From: Paraburkholderia saeva
Lineage (GTDB): Bacteria > Pseudomonadota > Gammaproteobacteria > Burkholderiales > Burkholderiaceae
DNA length: 64,000 nucleotides
Assembly: GCF_907164555.1 (NCBI RefSeq)
Contig: NZ_CAJQZC010000006.1
Coordinates: 124,001 to 188,000, forward strand
Reading direction: 5' to 3'
Of the stretch, positions 8,878 through 15,989 are shown piece by piece. How positions within the stretch are numbered: the stretch's first letter is position 1; each line of letters begins with the position of its first letter. The position numbers were made by a program, and so were the translations under genes. The notes beneath the pieces are model-generated. The model did not search any database. It was not told the origin of the DNA and saw nothing but the letters and a program-made list of their open reading frames with translations.

Positions 8878-9669
8878 TTAGAACAATCCTGCGGGCTGCG
8901 CAGCGTCATCCCAGCTGAAAATAATCACTTCCTTCCGCAGTGCTTCGCGACCTCCGCCGCCGACGGTGTACTTGATGTCAACGGTCTCAATGTAAAAACC
9001 ATCGAATGCCCGCCGGATCTCGGGATGGTCGTTGAGGCTTACGATCGCTCTGCCCTTCAGCTTCCGCAGGCGATCAGCCATCTCGACATATTCAGAGTAT
9101 GGAAACGGCACGCCGTAGCCTTCTGTCTGCCAATACGGCGGATCCAGATAGAACAGCGTGTGCGGCCGATCATAGCGCTCGACACATGTCTTCCAGTCCA
9201 AGCTCTCGACGAACGTGTTGGACAGCCTGAGATGTGCAGCAGACAGCGTTTCTTCGAGCCGAAGCAGGTTTAGGCCGGGCGGCGTCGTAGTTGCCGTCCC
9301 GAACGACTGTCCCTCCACCTTGGCGCCGAAACAGTTGTGCTGCAGGTAATAAAACCGTGCTGCGCGCTGGATGTCGGTAAGCGTTTCCGGGACGGTGTCT
9401 TGCAACCACTTGAATACCTGCCGGCTCGTGAGCGCCCATTTGAACTGGCGAACGAACTCCTCGAGGTGATGCTGCACGACACGGTACAGGTTCACCAGAT
9501 CGCCGTTGATATCATTGATTACCTCGACCTTCGCCGGTGGGCGCATGAAGTACAGCGCGGCCCCGCCCGCGAAGACCTCGACGTAGCATTCATGTTCCGG
9601 AAAGCGCGGGATCAGATGGTCTGCGAGACGACGCTTTCCGCCGATCCATGGAACGATGGGTGTAGCCAT
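8878..9669 (-). CDS. DNA adenine methylase, D12 (Dam) class
   Basis: A 263-residue N6-adenine methyltransferase. Residues 7-15 (PWIGGKRRL) form the AdoMet motif of the Dam/D12 class, VFAGGAALYF follows, and the catalytic motif is DPPY (176-179). The start is ATG 9669, preceded by AAAAGG; the frame is open up to 9834 but that extension shows no homology. There is no adjacent restriction enzyme, so it is an orphan enzyme that could protect phage DNA or alter host regulation. The target cannot be read from the sequence, though GATC is common in this class. Confidence 0.9.
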   Translation of the reverse strand: MATPIVPWIGGKRRLADHLIPRFPEHECYVEVFAGGAALYFMRPPAKVEVINDINGDLVNLYRVVQHHLEEFVRQFKWALTSRQVFKWLQDTVPETLTDIQRAARFYYLQHNCFGAKVEGQSFGTATTTPPGLNLLRLEETLSAAHLRLSNTFVESLDWKTCVERYDRPHTLFYLDPPYWQTEGYGVPFPYSEYVEMADRLRKLKGRAIVSLNDHPEIRRAFDGFYIETVDIKYTVGGGGREALRKEVIIFSWDDAAQPAGLF

Positions 9670-9831
9670 ATATGGAATTGCCTTTTCTGTTTTAGGATAG
9701 AATTCGGCCCGCCTACCGGTAGGTAGCAGGGCCTTGGCTAATTCACTGGCAATAGCAGTGGAAAGGCGGCGACGAGAATGCGCAAACATACTCGCCGTCG
9801 CCCTGTCTTCTCCCGCGCCGCAAAGCACGGT

Positions 9832-9844
9832 CAAAGCAACTTTG
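9832..9844. repeat. Degenerate copy of the prophage 13-bp palindrome
   Basis: CAAAGCAACTTTG keeps both CAAAG/CTTTG arms of the five perfect copies but differs in the centre. It lies between the divergent methylase and SOS-box genes. Confidence 0.4.
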
Positions 9845-9911
9845 AAAGCCGGCGCGACCGGCTGAAGTGATGCTGCCGCGATACCTCAATGGGCATTTTG
9901 AGGTAATGTAT

Positions 9912-9931
9912 TACTGTATATTCATACAGTA
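9912..9931 (+). promoter_or_regulatory. LexA (SOS) box
   Basis: TACTGTATATTCATACAGTA is a near-perfect match to the gamma/betaproteobacterial LexA site (CTG-N10-CAG with palindromic flanks). It ends 13 bp before the start codon of the gene at 9945, so LexA binding would cover its promoter or ribosome site. DNA damage should induce that gene. Confidence 0.85.
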
Positions 9932-9944
9932 TCAGCGGTGCAAT

Positions 9945-10265
9945 ATGGCCCTACCTCAATTTGATCCCCCCGCCTACGACGAACTCCAGTCGTGGTGGCG
10001 CCAGTACCGCAACAAAGACATCCGGCGGCTCATACTGGAGGTCCAGGCGCAGCGCTACGCGGTCGCGGAGCTGCGAATGCTCGTCGAGGTGGCTTGCCGG
10101 AGAGCGGAAGAAGACACCCCCGATCCCGACAGACGCCGGGATCTGCTTCGCGCACTACGACGCCGCCTGCAAGAGGAGATACAGCGCGTCGGACGGATCT
10201 ATGCGCCGGTCGAGATGAGCGAGGAAACGAAGCGCAAAATGCGCGCGCCGCTTCCGAGAAGGTGA
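9945..10265 (+). CDS. Small charged protein under LexA control, candidate antirepressor
   Basis: A 106-residue, strongly charged, mostly helical protein that I do not recognise. It has no signal or membrane segment. The ATG at 9945 is placed right behind the LexA box. Because the prophage repressor (38972-39469) has no self-cleaving peptidase domain, this SOS-controlled gene could supply the induction signal, as the LexA-regulated Tum antirepressor does in coliphage 186. That role is inference from position and control only. In the circular phage genome it would lie about 2 kb from the integrase across attP. Confidence 0.6.
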   Translation: MALPQFDPPAYDELQSWWRQYRNKDIRRLILEVQAQRYAVAELRMLVEVACRRAEEDTPDPDRRRDLLRALRRRLQEEIQRVGRIYAPVEMSEETKRKMRAPLPRR

Positions 10266-10307
10266 AAAGCCGGACGAGTGGCCCGCATCGATCGCGGGCC
10301 ACAAGCA

Positions 10308-10688
10308 TCAGGCTGTGGCGCGATCGGGCCTCCAATGCGATCCGCCGCCAATACGCACCCCAATCCACATCAACCATCGGCGCCACGCCGGCACACCCGT
10401 GACGGCCGATGCTTCCTTCAGCACTGCATCGGCGAGCACGCGCGCCACCGGCCGCGTTGTGTAGAGGAAGTCATGCACCACGCTCGCCTCGTTGCTCGTG
10501 CCGCCGGCCAGCCAGTACGCCAACGGGATCCGTGGCACGCTCGCTAGGTCGGTCTCGAAGCCGACGGGCACGGTGAACGTCGTGCCGGCCACGTCGGATT
10601 GATAGATCAACGGCGCCGTCAGGACCCACCTCCCGTCGTCGAGCCCGGTGGCGTTTTCCATCGCCAGGCGCGTCAGGAAAGCACTCAC
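10308..10688 (-). CDS. DUF1353 phage protein
   Basis: A 126-residue protein of the DUF1353 type (VGFETDLASVPRI, then VVHDFLYTT), common near phage lysis genes and of unknown role. It starts with GTG at 10688 and overlaps the stop codon of the upstream lipoprotein gene (GTGA), which fixes the start and indicates translational coupling. It is the last gene of the leftward late transcript. Confidence 0.75.
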   Translation of the reverse strand: MSAFLTRLAMENATGLDDGRWVLTAPLIYQSDVAGTTFTVPVGFETDLASVPRIPLAYWLAGGTSNEASVVHDFLYTTRPVARVLADAVLKEASAVTGVPAWRRWLMWIGVRIGGGSHWRPDRATA

Positions 10689-11128
10689 GACGCAATAGCC
10701 TCGCTCGCGGGAATCGGCGCGACAGGCGTGCCATAGACAACAAGCCAGTTCGACAGCGCGAGCGACGCGGCACCGAGCGAGATCCGGATAGTAGTCGCCG
10801 TGCCGGGATCGACAGGCAGTAGCGCGACGAGACCAATCATCTCCGGGATCGCCGTATTGACCAGCGAGCTTACGTTCGCTGGATCGAGCGACGCCACGGC
10901 CTTGCAAAGGTCGCCGTTGTCATCTGTGAGTTGCGCGACGGCATCGTCGCCTGACAACGACGCCCGCAGGTTGAGCAGCACAGGCTGAACGATGGCGCAC
11001 GCGTCCTTCGCGTGCTTCTGCGCACCCGCAGCGAGCGTTGCGACGGTTTGTTGTTGCAGCGAAGTGCAGCCGCCGAATGCGATGGACGCGACGAGCCCTG
11101 CCGCGAGCAGCATGATGGAGCGTTTCAT
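10685..11128 (-). CDS. Phage lipoprotein of unknown function
   Basis: A 147-residue protein with a lipoprotein signal (hydrophobic segment ending FGGC, cysteine 21). The rest is soluble with a mildly hydrophobic region near residues 105-130. It lies in the lysis region, where lipoproteins such as Rz1 act on the outer membrane, but at this length it is not a plain Rz1. Superinfection exclusion is another possibility. Confidence 0.65.
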   Translation of the reverse strand: MKRSIMLLAAGLVASIAFGGCTSLQQQTVATLAAGAQKHAKDACAIVQPVLLNLRASLSGDDAVAQLTDDNGDLCKAVASLDPANVSSLVNTAIPEMIGLVALLPVDPGTATTIRISLGAASLALSNWLVVYGTPVAPIPASEAIAS

Positions 11129-11138
11129 AGTGGATTCC

Positions 11139-11465
11139 CTAGTGGAGGATTTTCACGGCCGAGACGGCCGCATTGGAGACAGCGTCAGCGACGTCGGACA
11201 CCGTTGCGCCGGCGGCCGCGATGCTCGATGAAGCGTCGACGCCCTGCTCCGTCAGATCGACGGTCACGGTGTCTCCGGCCTTCGTGATATGTGCGACGAC
11301 AGATCCGGCGTTCTTGCCAGACGTGACCTTCGCCTCACAACAGATGACCGATTGCGATGCCGTGTCGTAAAACGGTTTGACCGCGTACTGCGTGATGCCG
11401 GCGTACAGGTTCATACAGCCGGACAACACACAGACGAGCGACAGGCACAACATGGTGCGGATCAT
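11139..11465 (-). CDS. Small lipoprotein in the lysis region
   Basis: A 108-residue protein with a lipobox (LSGC) after a short hydrophobic segment. The start ATG at 11465 overlaps the stop codon of the preceding gene (ATGA), so the two are coupled. Position after endolysin and a small membrane protein suggests a spanin-like or envelope function, but no spanin motif can be claimed. Confidence 0.6.
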   Translation of the reverse strand: MIRTMLCLSLVCVLSGCMNLYAGITQYAVKPFYDTASQSVICCEAKVTSGKNAGSVVAHITKAGDTVTVDLTEQGVDASSSIAAAGATVSDVADAVSNAAVSAVKILH

Positions 11466-11704
11466 TGTGCGGACGGCGTCGGGGGAGCCGGCATCGCGCG
11501 AGCGACCGGCACATACCCGGCCGACGGCACCGGCGTCGCGCCCGCGATCGCACGCCGGTTCGTGACCGCATGCCAGCCGGTGATCAGGCTGATTAGGCCA
11601 AAGCACGCGTAGCGCAGCTCCGGATCGTTGATGTGCAGCAGGTCCATTGCCGCGATAAACGCGAGCAGCAGACCCACCGATATGGGCTTGGTCAATTCAT
11701 TCAT
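11462..11704 (-). CDS. Small membrane protein, possible holin
   Basis: An 80-residue protein with hydrophobic segments near residues 8-20 and 30-45 and a proline/alanine-rich tail. A strong ribosome site (GAGGAG) precedes ATG 11704. It sits between the endolysin and two lipoprotein genes, the usual neighbourhood of holins. I do not recognise the family. Confidence 0.55.
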   Translation of the reverse strand: MNELTKPISVGLLLAFIAAMDLLHINDPELRYACFGLISLITGWHAVTNRRAIAGATPVPSAGYVPVARAMPAPPTPSAQ

Positions 11705-11717
11705 CTGGGGCTCCTCA

Positions 11718-11745
11718 AATAAAAAAATCCGCACAAAGGCGGATC
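11718..11745 (-). terminator. Intrinsic terminator after the endolysin gene
   Basis: On the minus strand ATCCGC and GCGGAT form a stem with a 6-nt loop, followed by a run of seven T. It lies inside the late operon, between endolysin and the next gene. Confidence 0.75.
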
Positions 11746-11769
11746 GGTAACTGCCGGATGCAAGACAAC

Positions 11770-12240
11770 TCAGATCGCGACAACCGGCTCGTCGAACTGG
11801 TTCAGCTTCCGGCCTGTGATGATCGCGACGAGCTTCATCGCGTACTGCGGATCGGTTGCGTAACCGGCCTCTTGAACCGCCTGCGCGAACGACGGGCCGT
11901 CCGCGCAGGCAAACGCCGGCTTGTAGCGCGGATTCTCAAGCAGGAAGCGCGCGTGGTCTTCGATGCTGGCGAACCAGCTGTTGTACTGCCGCCATCTCGC
12001 CTGCACGGTCACGCGCTTGCCGGCGACATACTCTGTCGTCGGCAATGTGAACGTCGGGCCTTTCCAGCTCGCGTCAGCCTTGATACCGAACAGGTTGAAG
12101 CCGATCTGCGCAGATCGCGACGCGCCCCAGCTGGATTCGAGCGCAGCCTGCGCGACGGTGAAGCTGACCGGAATCCGCGTGCGGGCGGCGGACAGCTGCG
12201 CAGCCGGAGCAATGGCTGCAATGAAGTCTTCCGGTTTCAT
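11770..12240 (-). CDS. Endolysin, glucosaminidase (FlgJ/GH73) family
   Basis: A 156-residue peptidoglycan hydrolase. The segment VAQAALESSWG holds the expected catalytic glutamate (35), followed by NLFGIKAD and WRQYNSWFASIEDHARFL, all typical of the FlgJ-like glucosaminidase domain. It has no signal peptide, so a holin should be needed for release. The upstream membrane-protein gene ends 4 bp before its start codon. Confidence 0.85.
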   Translation of the reverse strand: MKPEDFIAAIAPAAQLSAARTRIPVSFTVAQAALESSWGASRSAQIGFNLFGIKADASWKGPTFTLPTTEYVAGKRVTVQARWRQYNSWFASIEDHARFLLENPRYKPAFACADGPSFAQAVQEAGYATDPQYAMKLVAIITGRKLNQFDEPVVAI

Positions 12241-12243
12241 GTC

Positions 12244-12507
12244 CTACCCCATGAAGAACTTGCGAAGCGGCTCAACCCACCCGTGATCAGCGCCTGAGCC
12301 CTTCCACGCGAGATAGAGCAGGATCACGATGAAGAACTTGCGGATGAGCCCAAAGGCGCCCTTGCCAACGTCCCGATAGAAATCGTTACGCATGTGCGCG
12401 CGCAGGGACGCCGCGAAATATTTCGAGAGATCCTCGACATCTTCCTGTTTCAACTGCAGGCGTTGCAGGAGTTCGCTGGGAATCTCCGGCATCTGGTCTT
12501 CTGGCAT
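12244..12507 (-). CDS. Small membrane protein upstream of endolysin, candidate holin
   Basis: An 87-residue protein with a very strong ribosome site (GGGGAGG) before ATG 12507. Most of it is a charged soluble domain; one hydrophobic segment (RKFFIVILLYLAWKG) lies near the C-terminus. It precedes the endolysin gene directly. Placement argues for a holin or holin-like lysis protein, but the single late membrane span is unusual for a holin. Confidence 0.55.
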   Translation of the reverse strand: MPEDQMPEIPSELLQRLQLKQEDVEDLSKYFAASLRAHMRNDFYRDVGKGAFGLIRKFFIVILLYLAWKGSGADHGWVEPLRKFFMG

Positions 12508-12543
12508 TTGCCTCCCCGATGAATGAAAAGCCACTTTGCGAGC

Positions 12544-12570
12544 GGCAAAAAAAAGCCACCCGAGGGTGAC
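12544..12570 (-). terminator. Hairpin with long T-run downstream of the fibre region
   Basis: On the minus strand a short GC stem (CACC with GGTG) is followed by eight T. It would stop late transcripts that cross the recombinase gene in antisense before the lysis genes. Confidence 0.55.
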
Positions 12571-12624
12571 TGGTTGTGCTCCTGCTGTTTTTTTAAATCT
12601 GAACCATAATCGCGGCTTTTCGTC

Positions 12625-13635
12625 ATGAAACTGACTCGCCTGCGCAACCCCATCGTTCCCACACTCGCCGCTATCATTGACCGCTATCTGCGCGAAGTGT
12701 CTGTACTCAAGAAGGGGTTGATCGCGGAGCAGTCAATCGCGCGGACATGGCTGGCCACGAGACTCGCTGGCCGACCGATTAATCGCATCCGCAACACCGA
12801 CCTGATCGAGATCCGCGACGCATGGGCCGAAACGAAAGCCGCTTCGACGGTCGTCAGGCGACTCGCCTTTCTGTCTCACGTCTACACCGTGCTGCGCAAA
12901 GACTGGGGTTGGACAGAGCTGGCAAACCCCGTGCAACTCGTGCGACGGCCGACTGTCAACGATGCACGTGACCGCCGGCTGTTCGACCGGATACAACTTC
13001 GCGGCATCTCCGAAGCGGACTGCCCGCGCGAAGAGCTCGACTGGATCATCCAGTCGACCCGATCCGTCGAGCTTCCAGTTATCGTCACAGTTGCATCGGA
13101 ATCATGCATGCGCCGATCGGAGATATGCGGTATCCAGCGTGAACATGTTGATCTGGTTCACGGCGTTGTCCGACTGCTCGATACTAAAAACGGCTCGGCA
13201 CGCGACGTGCCGCTAACGCCACTGGCGAAGGAAACCTTGCGTCGCTGGCTTGTCGGCAAGCCGCTGCGTGGCCGTATCTTTTCGATGCGGCCTGGCTCTG
13301 TGACAAGAGCGTTCATTCGCGCGAGACGCCGCGCACGAAAGTGCTACGAGGCGCTTTGCCGGCGTCACGCGAGACGCCCCAATCCCGCGTATTTCCACGA
13401 CCTCAGATTCCATGACCTCCGGCACGAATCAACCAGCGCGCTCGCACCTGTTTTCGAATTGCATGAACTGGCAAAGATCACAGGCCATACCGACACGCGG
13501 ATGCTCCTGCGCTACTACCACCCTAACGGATGGGAACTTTCGCAGAAGATCGCACGTAGCCCGCTCGGGAAACGTCAGCTGCAGATGTTGCGAGAGTCAC
13601 GCCTGACCGCGCACGTCAGTTCGTCTCTGCGGTAA
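12625..13635 (+). CDS. Rci-like tyrosine recombinase, predicted tail-fibre shufflon recombinase
   Basis: A 336-residue tyrosine recombinase with all catalytic residues visible: Arg163 (CMRRSE), Lys188 (TKNG), His263 and Arg266 (FHDLRHE), His288 (GHTD) and nucleophile Tyr297. From memory, stretches such as NPVQLVRRP, ARDRRL and TKNGSARDVPL closely resemble Rci, the shufflon recombinase of IncI plasmids. It lies next to three copies of a 16-bp site inside fibre sequences, not at an att site, while the real integrase is at 46850. It is transcribed against the late genes and its 3' end overlaps the assembly gene by 20 bp. Predicted job: inversion of fibre C-terminal cassettes. Confidence 0.88.
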   Translation: MKLTRLRNPIVPTLAAIIDRYLREVSVLKKGLIAEQSIARTWLATRLAGRPINRIRNTDLIEIRDAWAETKAASTVVRRLAFLSHVYTVLRKDWGWTELANPVQLVRRPTVNDARDRRLFDRIQLRGISEADCPREELDWIIQSTRSVELPVIVTVASESCMRRSEICGIQREHVDLVHGVVRLLDTKNGSARDVPLTPLAKETLRRWLVGKPLRGRIFSMRPGSVTRAFIRARRRARKCYEALCRRHARRPNPAYFHDLRFHDLRHESTSALAPVFELHELAKITGHTDTRMLLRYYHPNGWELSQKIARSPLGKRQLQMLRESRLTAHVSSSLR

Positions 13636-13963
13636 CCGGAGCGGTTTCCGTAAGCCAAGCAGGGATGGCACCGAGACCGTTGTAGCTGGTCTCGCTTCCG
13701 TTGACCTCGACCACACTATCGATCACGTATTGCTCGCCGGAGTCGGCGCGATACAGCGCTGCGCCACGGTTGTCTGCAACGATGGCCCAGACGTTCCCTT
13801 GCCACTGCGCTACCTGGCCTGCAGGGGCTACGGGCGGTGCGACTTCGACCGCACCGTATGGCACGTTGAAGTCTCCCGGCGATAACGGCAACTCATTGGC
13901 AATCGTTTCATAGAGGTAAGCTCCGTTCGGAGCGGTCTGATAGACGGTTTTCGTTTTGCTCAT
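13616..13963 (-). CDS. Tail fibre assembly-like protein
   Basis: A 115-residue protein beginning MSKTKTVYQTAPNG with a small beta-rich domain. It lies directly downstream of the fibre gene and its cassettes, the usual place of tail fibre assembly (Tfa-like) chaperones. The start ATG 13963 follows GGAG. Because it lies outside the invertible segment, a single copy would have to serve every fibre version. The family assignment is by position and general look. Confidence 0.6.
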   Translation of the reverse strand: MSKTKTVYQTAPNGAYLYETIANELPLSPGDFNVPYGAVEVAPPVAPAGQVAQWQGNVWAIVADNRGAALYRADSGEQYVIDSVVEVNGSETSYNGLGAIPAWLTETAPVTAETN

Positions 13964-13985
13964 AGTCAACTCCTAAAAGTATTTG

Positions 13986-14001
13986 CACTGCAAATGCGAG
14001 A
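13986..14001 (+). repeat. Shufflon recombination site A
   Basis: CACTGCAAATGCGAGA, plus orientation, at the start of silent cassette A. It matches sites B and C except for one base and has the same reading phase. Confidence 0.85.
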
Positions 14002-14214
14002 GCGCTTGGTAGCGCGCAATCGCACGCGTTTCAGACCCACAATCACGCGCTTTTAACTTCTACCGGACCTGGGTCAGTTTTCGCGGTCTCAATACCTAAC
14101 AATCAACTGGCGACCGCGAATCAAAGCGGCTATATCGGCGCGCCATACAACGGAAATTCCGCGTCCGAAACGCGACCGAAAAACACGGCCTTTTTGCCAC
14201 GAATTCATGTCTGA
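13987..14214 (+). pseudogene. Silent tail-fibre C-terminal cassette A
   Basis: A start-less open segment of 75 codons plus stop, on the strand opposite to the expressed fibre. It begins TANARALGSAQ at the recombination site, in the phase of the expressed gene, and ends ETRPKNTAFLPRIHV. This is not decay but a stored alternative fibre tip: inversion between sites A and C would join it to the constant fibre part and give a 266-residue protein. Confidence 0.85.
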
Positions 14215-14222
14215 GTCGCCCT

Positions 14223-14238
14223 CACTGCAAATGCAAGA
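14223..14238 (+). repeat. Shufflon recombination site B
   Basis: CACTGCAAATGCAAGA, plus orientation, at the start of cassette B. It is identical over 16 bp to site C in inverted orientation and differs from site A at one base. Confidence 0.88.
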
Positions 14239-14496
14239 GCACTCGGTTCTTGGCAGCGTGGCTCACTGTCTGGGTACGACACCGGACCATCCGATGCGGC
14301 CACGATGGGTGTCCTTGGCTGCACAAACCCAAATACACCTCAAGGTATTGGACTCGACATCGCGACCATATCCGCATACCCCAACTCAAGAAACACATTC
14401 ATTTCGTCGGGCGGGGCAAACGGTGTGGTTGTCAGCGGCGGCGCTGGCGTCACGCGCCCGATCAACGTCGCATACGCGCCACGAATTCATGTCTGA
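14224..14496 (+). pseudogene. Silent tail-fibre C-terminal cassette B
   Basis: A start-less open segment of 90 codons plus stop on the plus strand. It begins TANARALGSWQ and ends VTRPINVAYAPRIHV. Its stop codon lies one base from the stop of the expressed fibre gene on the other strand, so the two tips stand tail to tail. Inversion between sites B and C would replace the current tip with this one and give a 281-residue fibre. A shorter internal ATG frame (from 14305) is not a separate gene. Confidence 0.88.
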
Positions 14497-14497
14497 T

Positions 14498-15331
14498 TTA
14501 GATATGAATTCTGGGTCGGAAAGCCGTGTTCAATGGCCGCGTCTCATTGCCAGTGCGTGGCATGCCGTGCGTGTCTGCGACGAGTTGGGCGTAGACGCCC
14601 GCGAGTGCATTGGTGAGATTACTCCCTCCCTGATTGGAGACAGTGGTGGTGATCAGGTTCGTGGGTGCCGAACCGCCAGATGCGGTTTGAACGTTACCGA
14701 CCCGGTGCCCCTGGAAGGTGTCCGTCTGCGCCGAACCCATGTTTCTTGCATTTGCAGTGTCAGCGTCAGTACCCGTGTAGCGCCTGAACATGTTGCGCAG
14801 ATCGGGCCCGCGAAACGTGTTGTCGCCGTTGTCTACAAAGTTGTGCGTGCCCGCCACCCAGTTCGCCGACGTGACGACAAGGCTATTCTCGTTAGCGTAC
14901 CCCCACAGGGCGGCGTAGGCCGTCTTGCTCAGGTTGCCGCCCACCGCGTCGACCTCGCTTGCCAACGGCGTGACAGTATGACCATCGAGCGGCCGGCCGC
15001 AGAGCGGCGAGCGGTATCCAGTGAAAAACGCGCTTGCGCTCCACAACCACACTTCCCCTGCCTCGATCACCGTGACAGGGCCGATATTCTCGGTGGGCAG
15101 CGCACTGATCGAATAGACCGCCGGGAACAGCTTCCGAAGTGCCTTCAGCAACTGATCGTGCGCCGCTTCGTCGGCCTCGATGCCCGCCGCGTTCTGCACA
15201 TTGATAATCTCGTCGGTGACCGAGTTGCCCCAGCTCGAAGGAATAAGCGACCCGACTTGTGCCGTTGCCTCGTTTTCATCGACGAACTTGCCGTCGACGA
15301 GTCCTACGCTGGGATCCTGTGGATAATCCAT
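14498..15331 (-). CDS. Tail fibre protein with invertible C-terminal tip (currently cassette C)
   Basis: A 277-residue fibre gene with a good ribosome site (GGAGAG) before ATG 15331. Residues 1-191 are the constant part; recombination site C lies at codons 192-197 (TANARN), and residues 192-277 are the swappable tip ending ETRPLNTAFRPRIHI. The constant part ends with RGPDLRNMFRRYTG, a sequence type common just before the receptor-binding tip in phage fibres. It follows the YmfQ baseplate gene, separated by a terminator-like hairpin. It probably binds the host receptor. Confidence 0.88.
   Translation of the reverse strand: MDYPQDPSVGLVDGKFVDENEATAQVGSLIPSSWGNSVTDEIINVQNAAGIEADEAAHDQLLKALRKLFPAVYSISALPTENIGPVTVIEAGEVWLWSASAFFTGYRSPLCGRPLDGHTVTPLASEVDAVGGNLSKTAYAALWGYANENSLVVTSANWVAGTHNFVDNGDNTFRGPDLRNMFRRYTGTDADTANARNMGSAQTDTFQGHRVGNVQTASGGSAPTNLITTTVSNQGGSNLTNALAGVYAQLVADTHGMPRTGNETRPLNTAFRPRIHI
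14744..14759 (-). repeat. Shufflon recombination site C (expressed gene)
   Basis: Reads CACTGCAAATGCAAGA on the minus strand, inside the fibre gene at codons 192-197. It is inverted relative to sites A and B, the orientation needed for inversion rather than deletion. Confidence 0.88.
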
Positions 15332-15345
15332 AACTCTCCTGGCAA

Positions 15346-15370
15346 TAAAAAAGCGGCCCGCAGGCCGCCT
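15346..15370 (-). terminator. Intrinsic terminator between ymfQ-like and fibre genes
   Basis: On the minus strand GCGGCC and GGCCGC form a stem with a 4-nt loop, followed by TTTTTTATT. Confidence 0.7.
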
Positions 15371-15389
15371 GTCTGATCAAATGCGACGG

Positions 15390-15989
15390 TCAGGTCGCAT
15401 ACACAAAATCCACCACCGTGTGCGCCGGCATCCAGCGCTGCACAAGACACTCGATACCGTTGTTCGGGTTGTGCCCGAAGCGCTCGCCAAACAGCGTCAC
15501 CCCAAAGCGCGCACCGCCCGTCAGACGAGCCCCGAGCCGCAGTTCCCAAAAGAACTGCGCGGCCCACGTGCCGAAATGCGCATGGCCGAAGCGTGCGCGC
15601 CCAAACCGGGGCGCGCGATACTCAACCACCGAGGCGGCCGGATAGCCCTGCTCGACCGCCACGCCGATAAAAAACGCGGCGTTCTGCCCACCCATGCCAA
15701 TCAGCCTCCGGATGACGGCCGTTTTCCGCTCGTCGAATGTCTGGTTGTCACCCAGACACGGATCCGGCAGCTGCATGAGACGCTCGTAGTCGGGCACCAG
15801 CTCGCGCATCGTGGCCGGATCGATTTCATCGAGCATGTCATTCGCTCGCGCGTCGAGCCGGGCGAACTCCGGCGCGAGGCCCTGAAGCACGGCATCGATA
15901 TCCGGCACCAGATCGGCATCCCATGCCGGGCCACGAGGGAGCAACTGCCGCAACTCGCTCAGGTAGTCGTCCGCCGTTCTCACTCCCAT
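15390..15989 (-). CDS. YmfQ/Mu gp48-like tail protein (DUF2313)
   Basis: A 199-residue protein with the N-terminus YLSELRQLLPRGPAW typical of DUF2313. The family lies between the baseplate J protein and the fibre in Mu-like tails and links baseplate to fibre. It overlaps the upstream baseplate J gene by 10 bp. Confidence 0.85.
   Translation of the reverse strand: MGVRTADDYLSELRQLLPRGPAWDADLVPDIDAVLQGLAPEFARLDARANDMLDEIDPATMRELVPDYERLMQLPDPCLGDNQTFDERKTAVIRRLIGMGGQNAAFFIGVAVEQGYPAASVVEYRAPRFGRARFGHAHFGTWAAQFFWELRLGARLTGGARFGVTLFGERFGHNPNNGIECLVQRWMPAHTVVDFVYAT

Noticed and set aside
12625..13635. Remnant integrase of a second prophage
   Set aside because: Intact catalytic set, no second att repeat, and fibre-linked sites next to it argue for a shufflon recombinase.
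13964..15331. Diversity-generating retroelement acting on the fibre tip
   Set aside because: No reverse transcriptase or template/variable repeat with adenine changes; the inverted cassettes and recombinase explain the variation.
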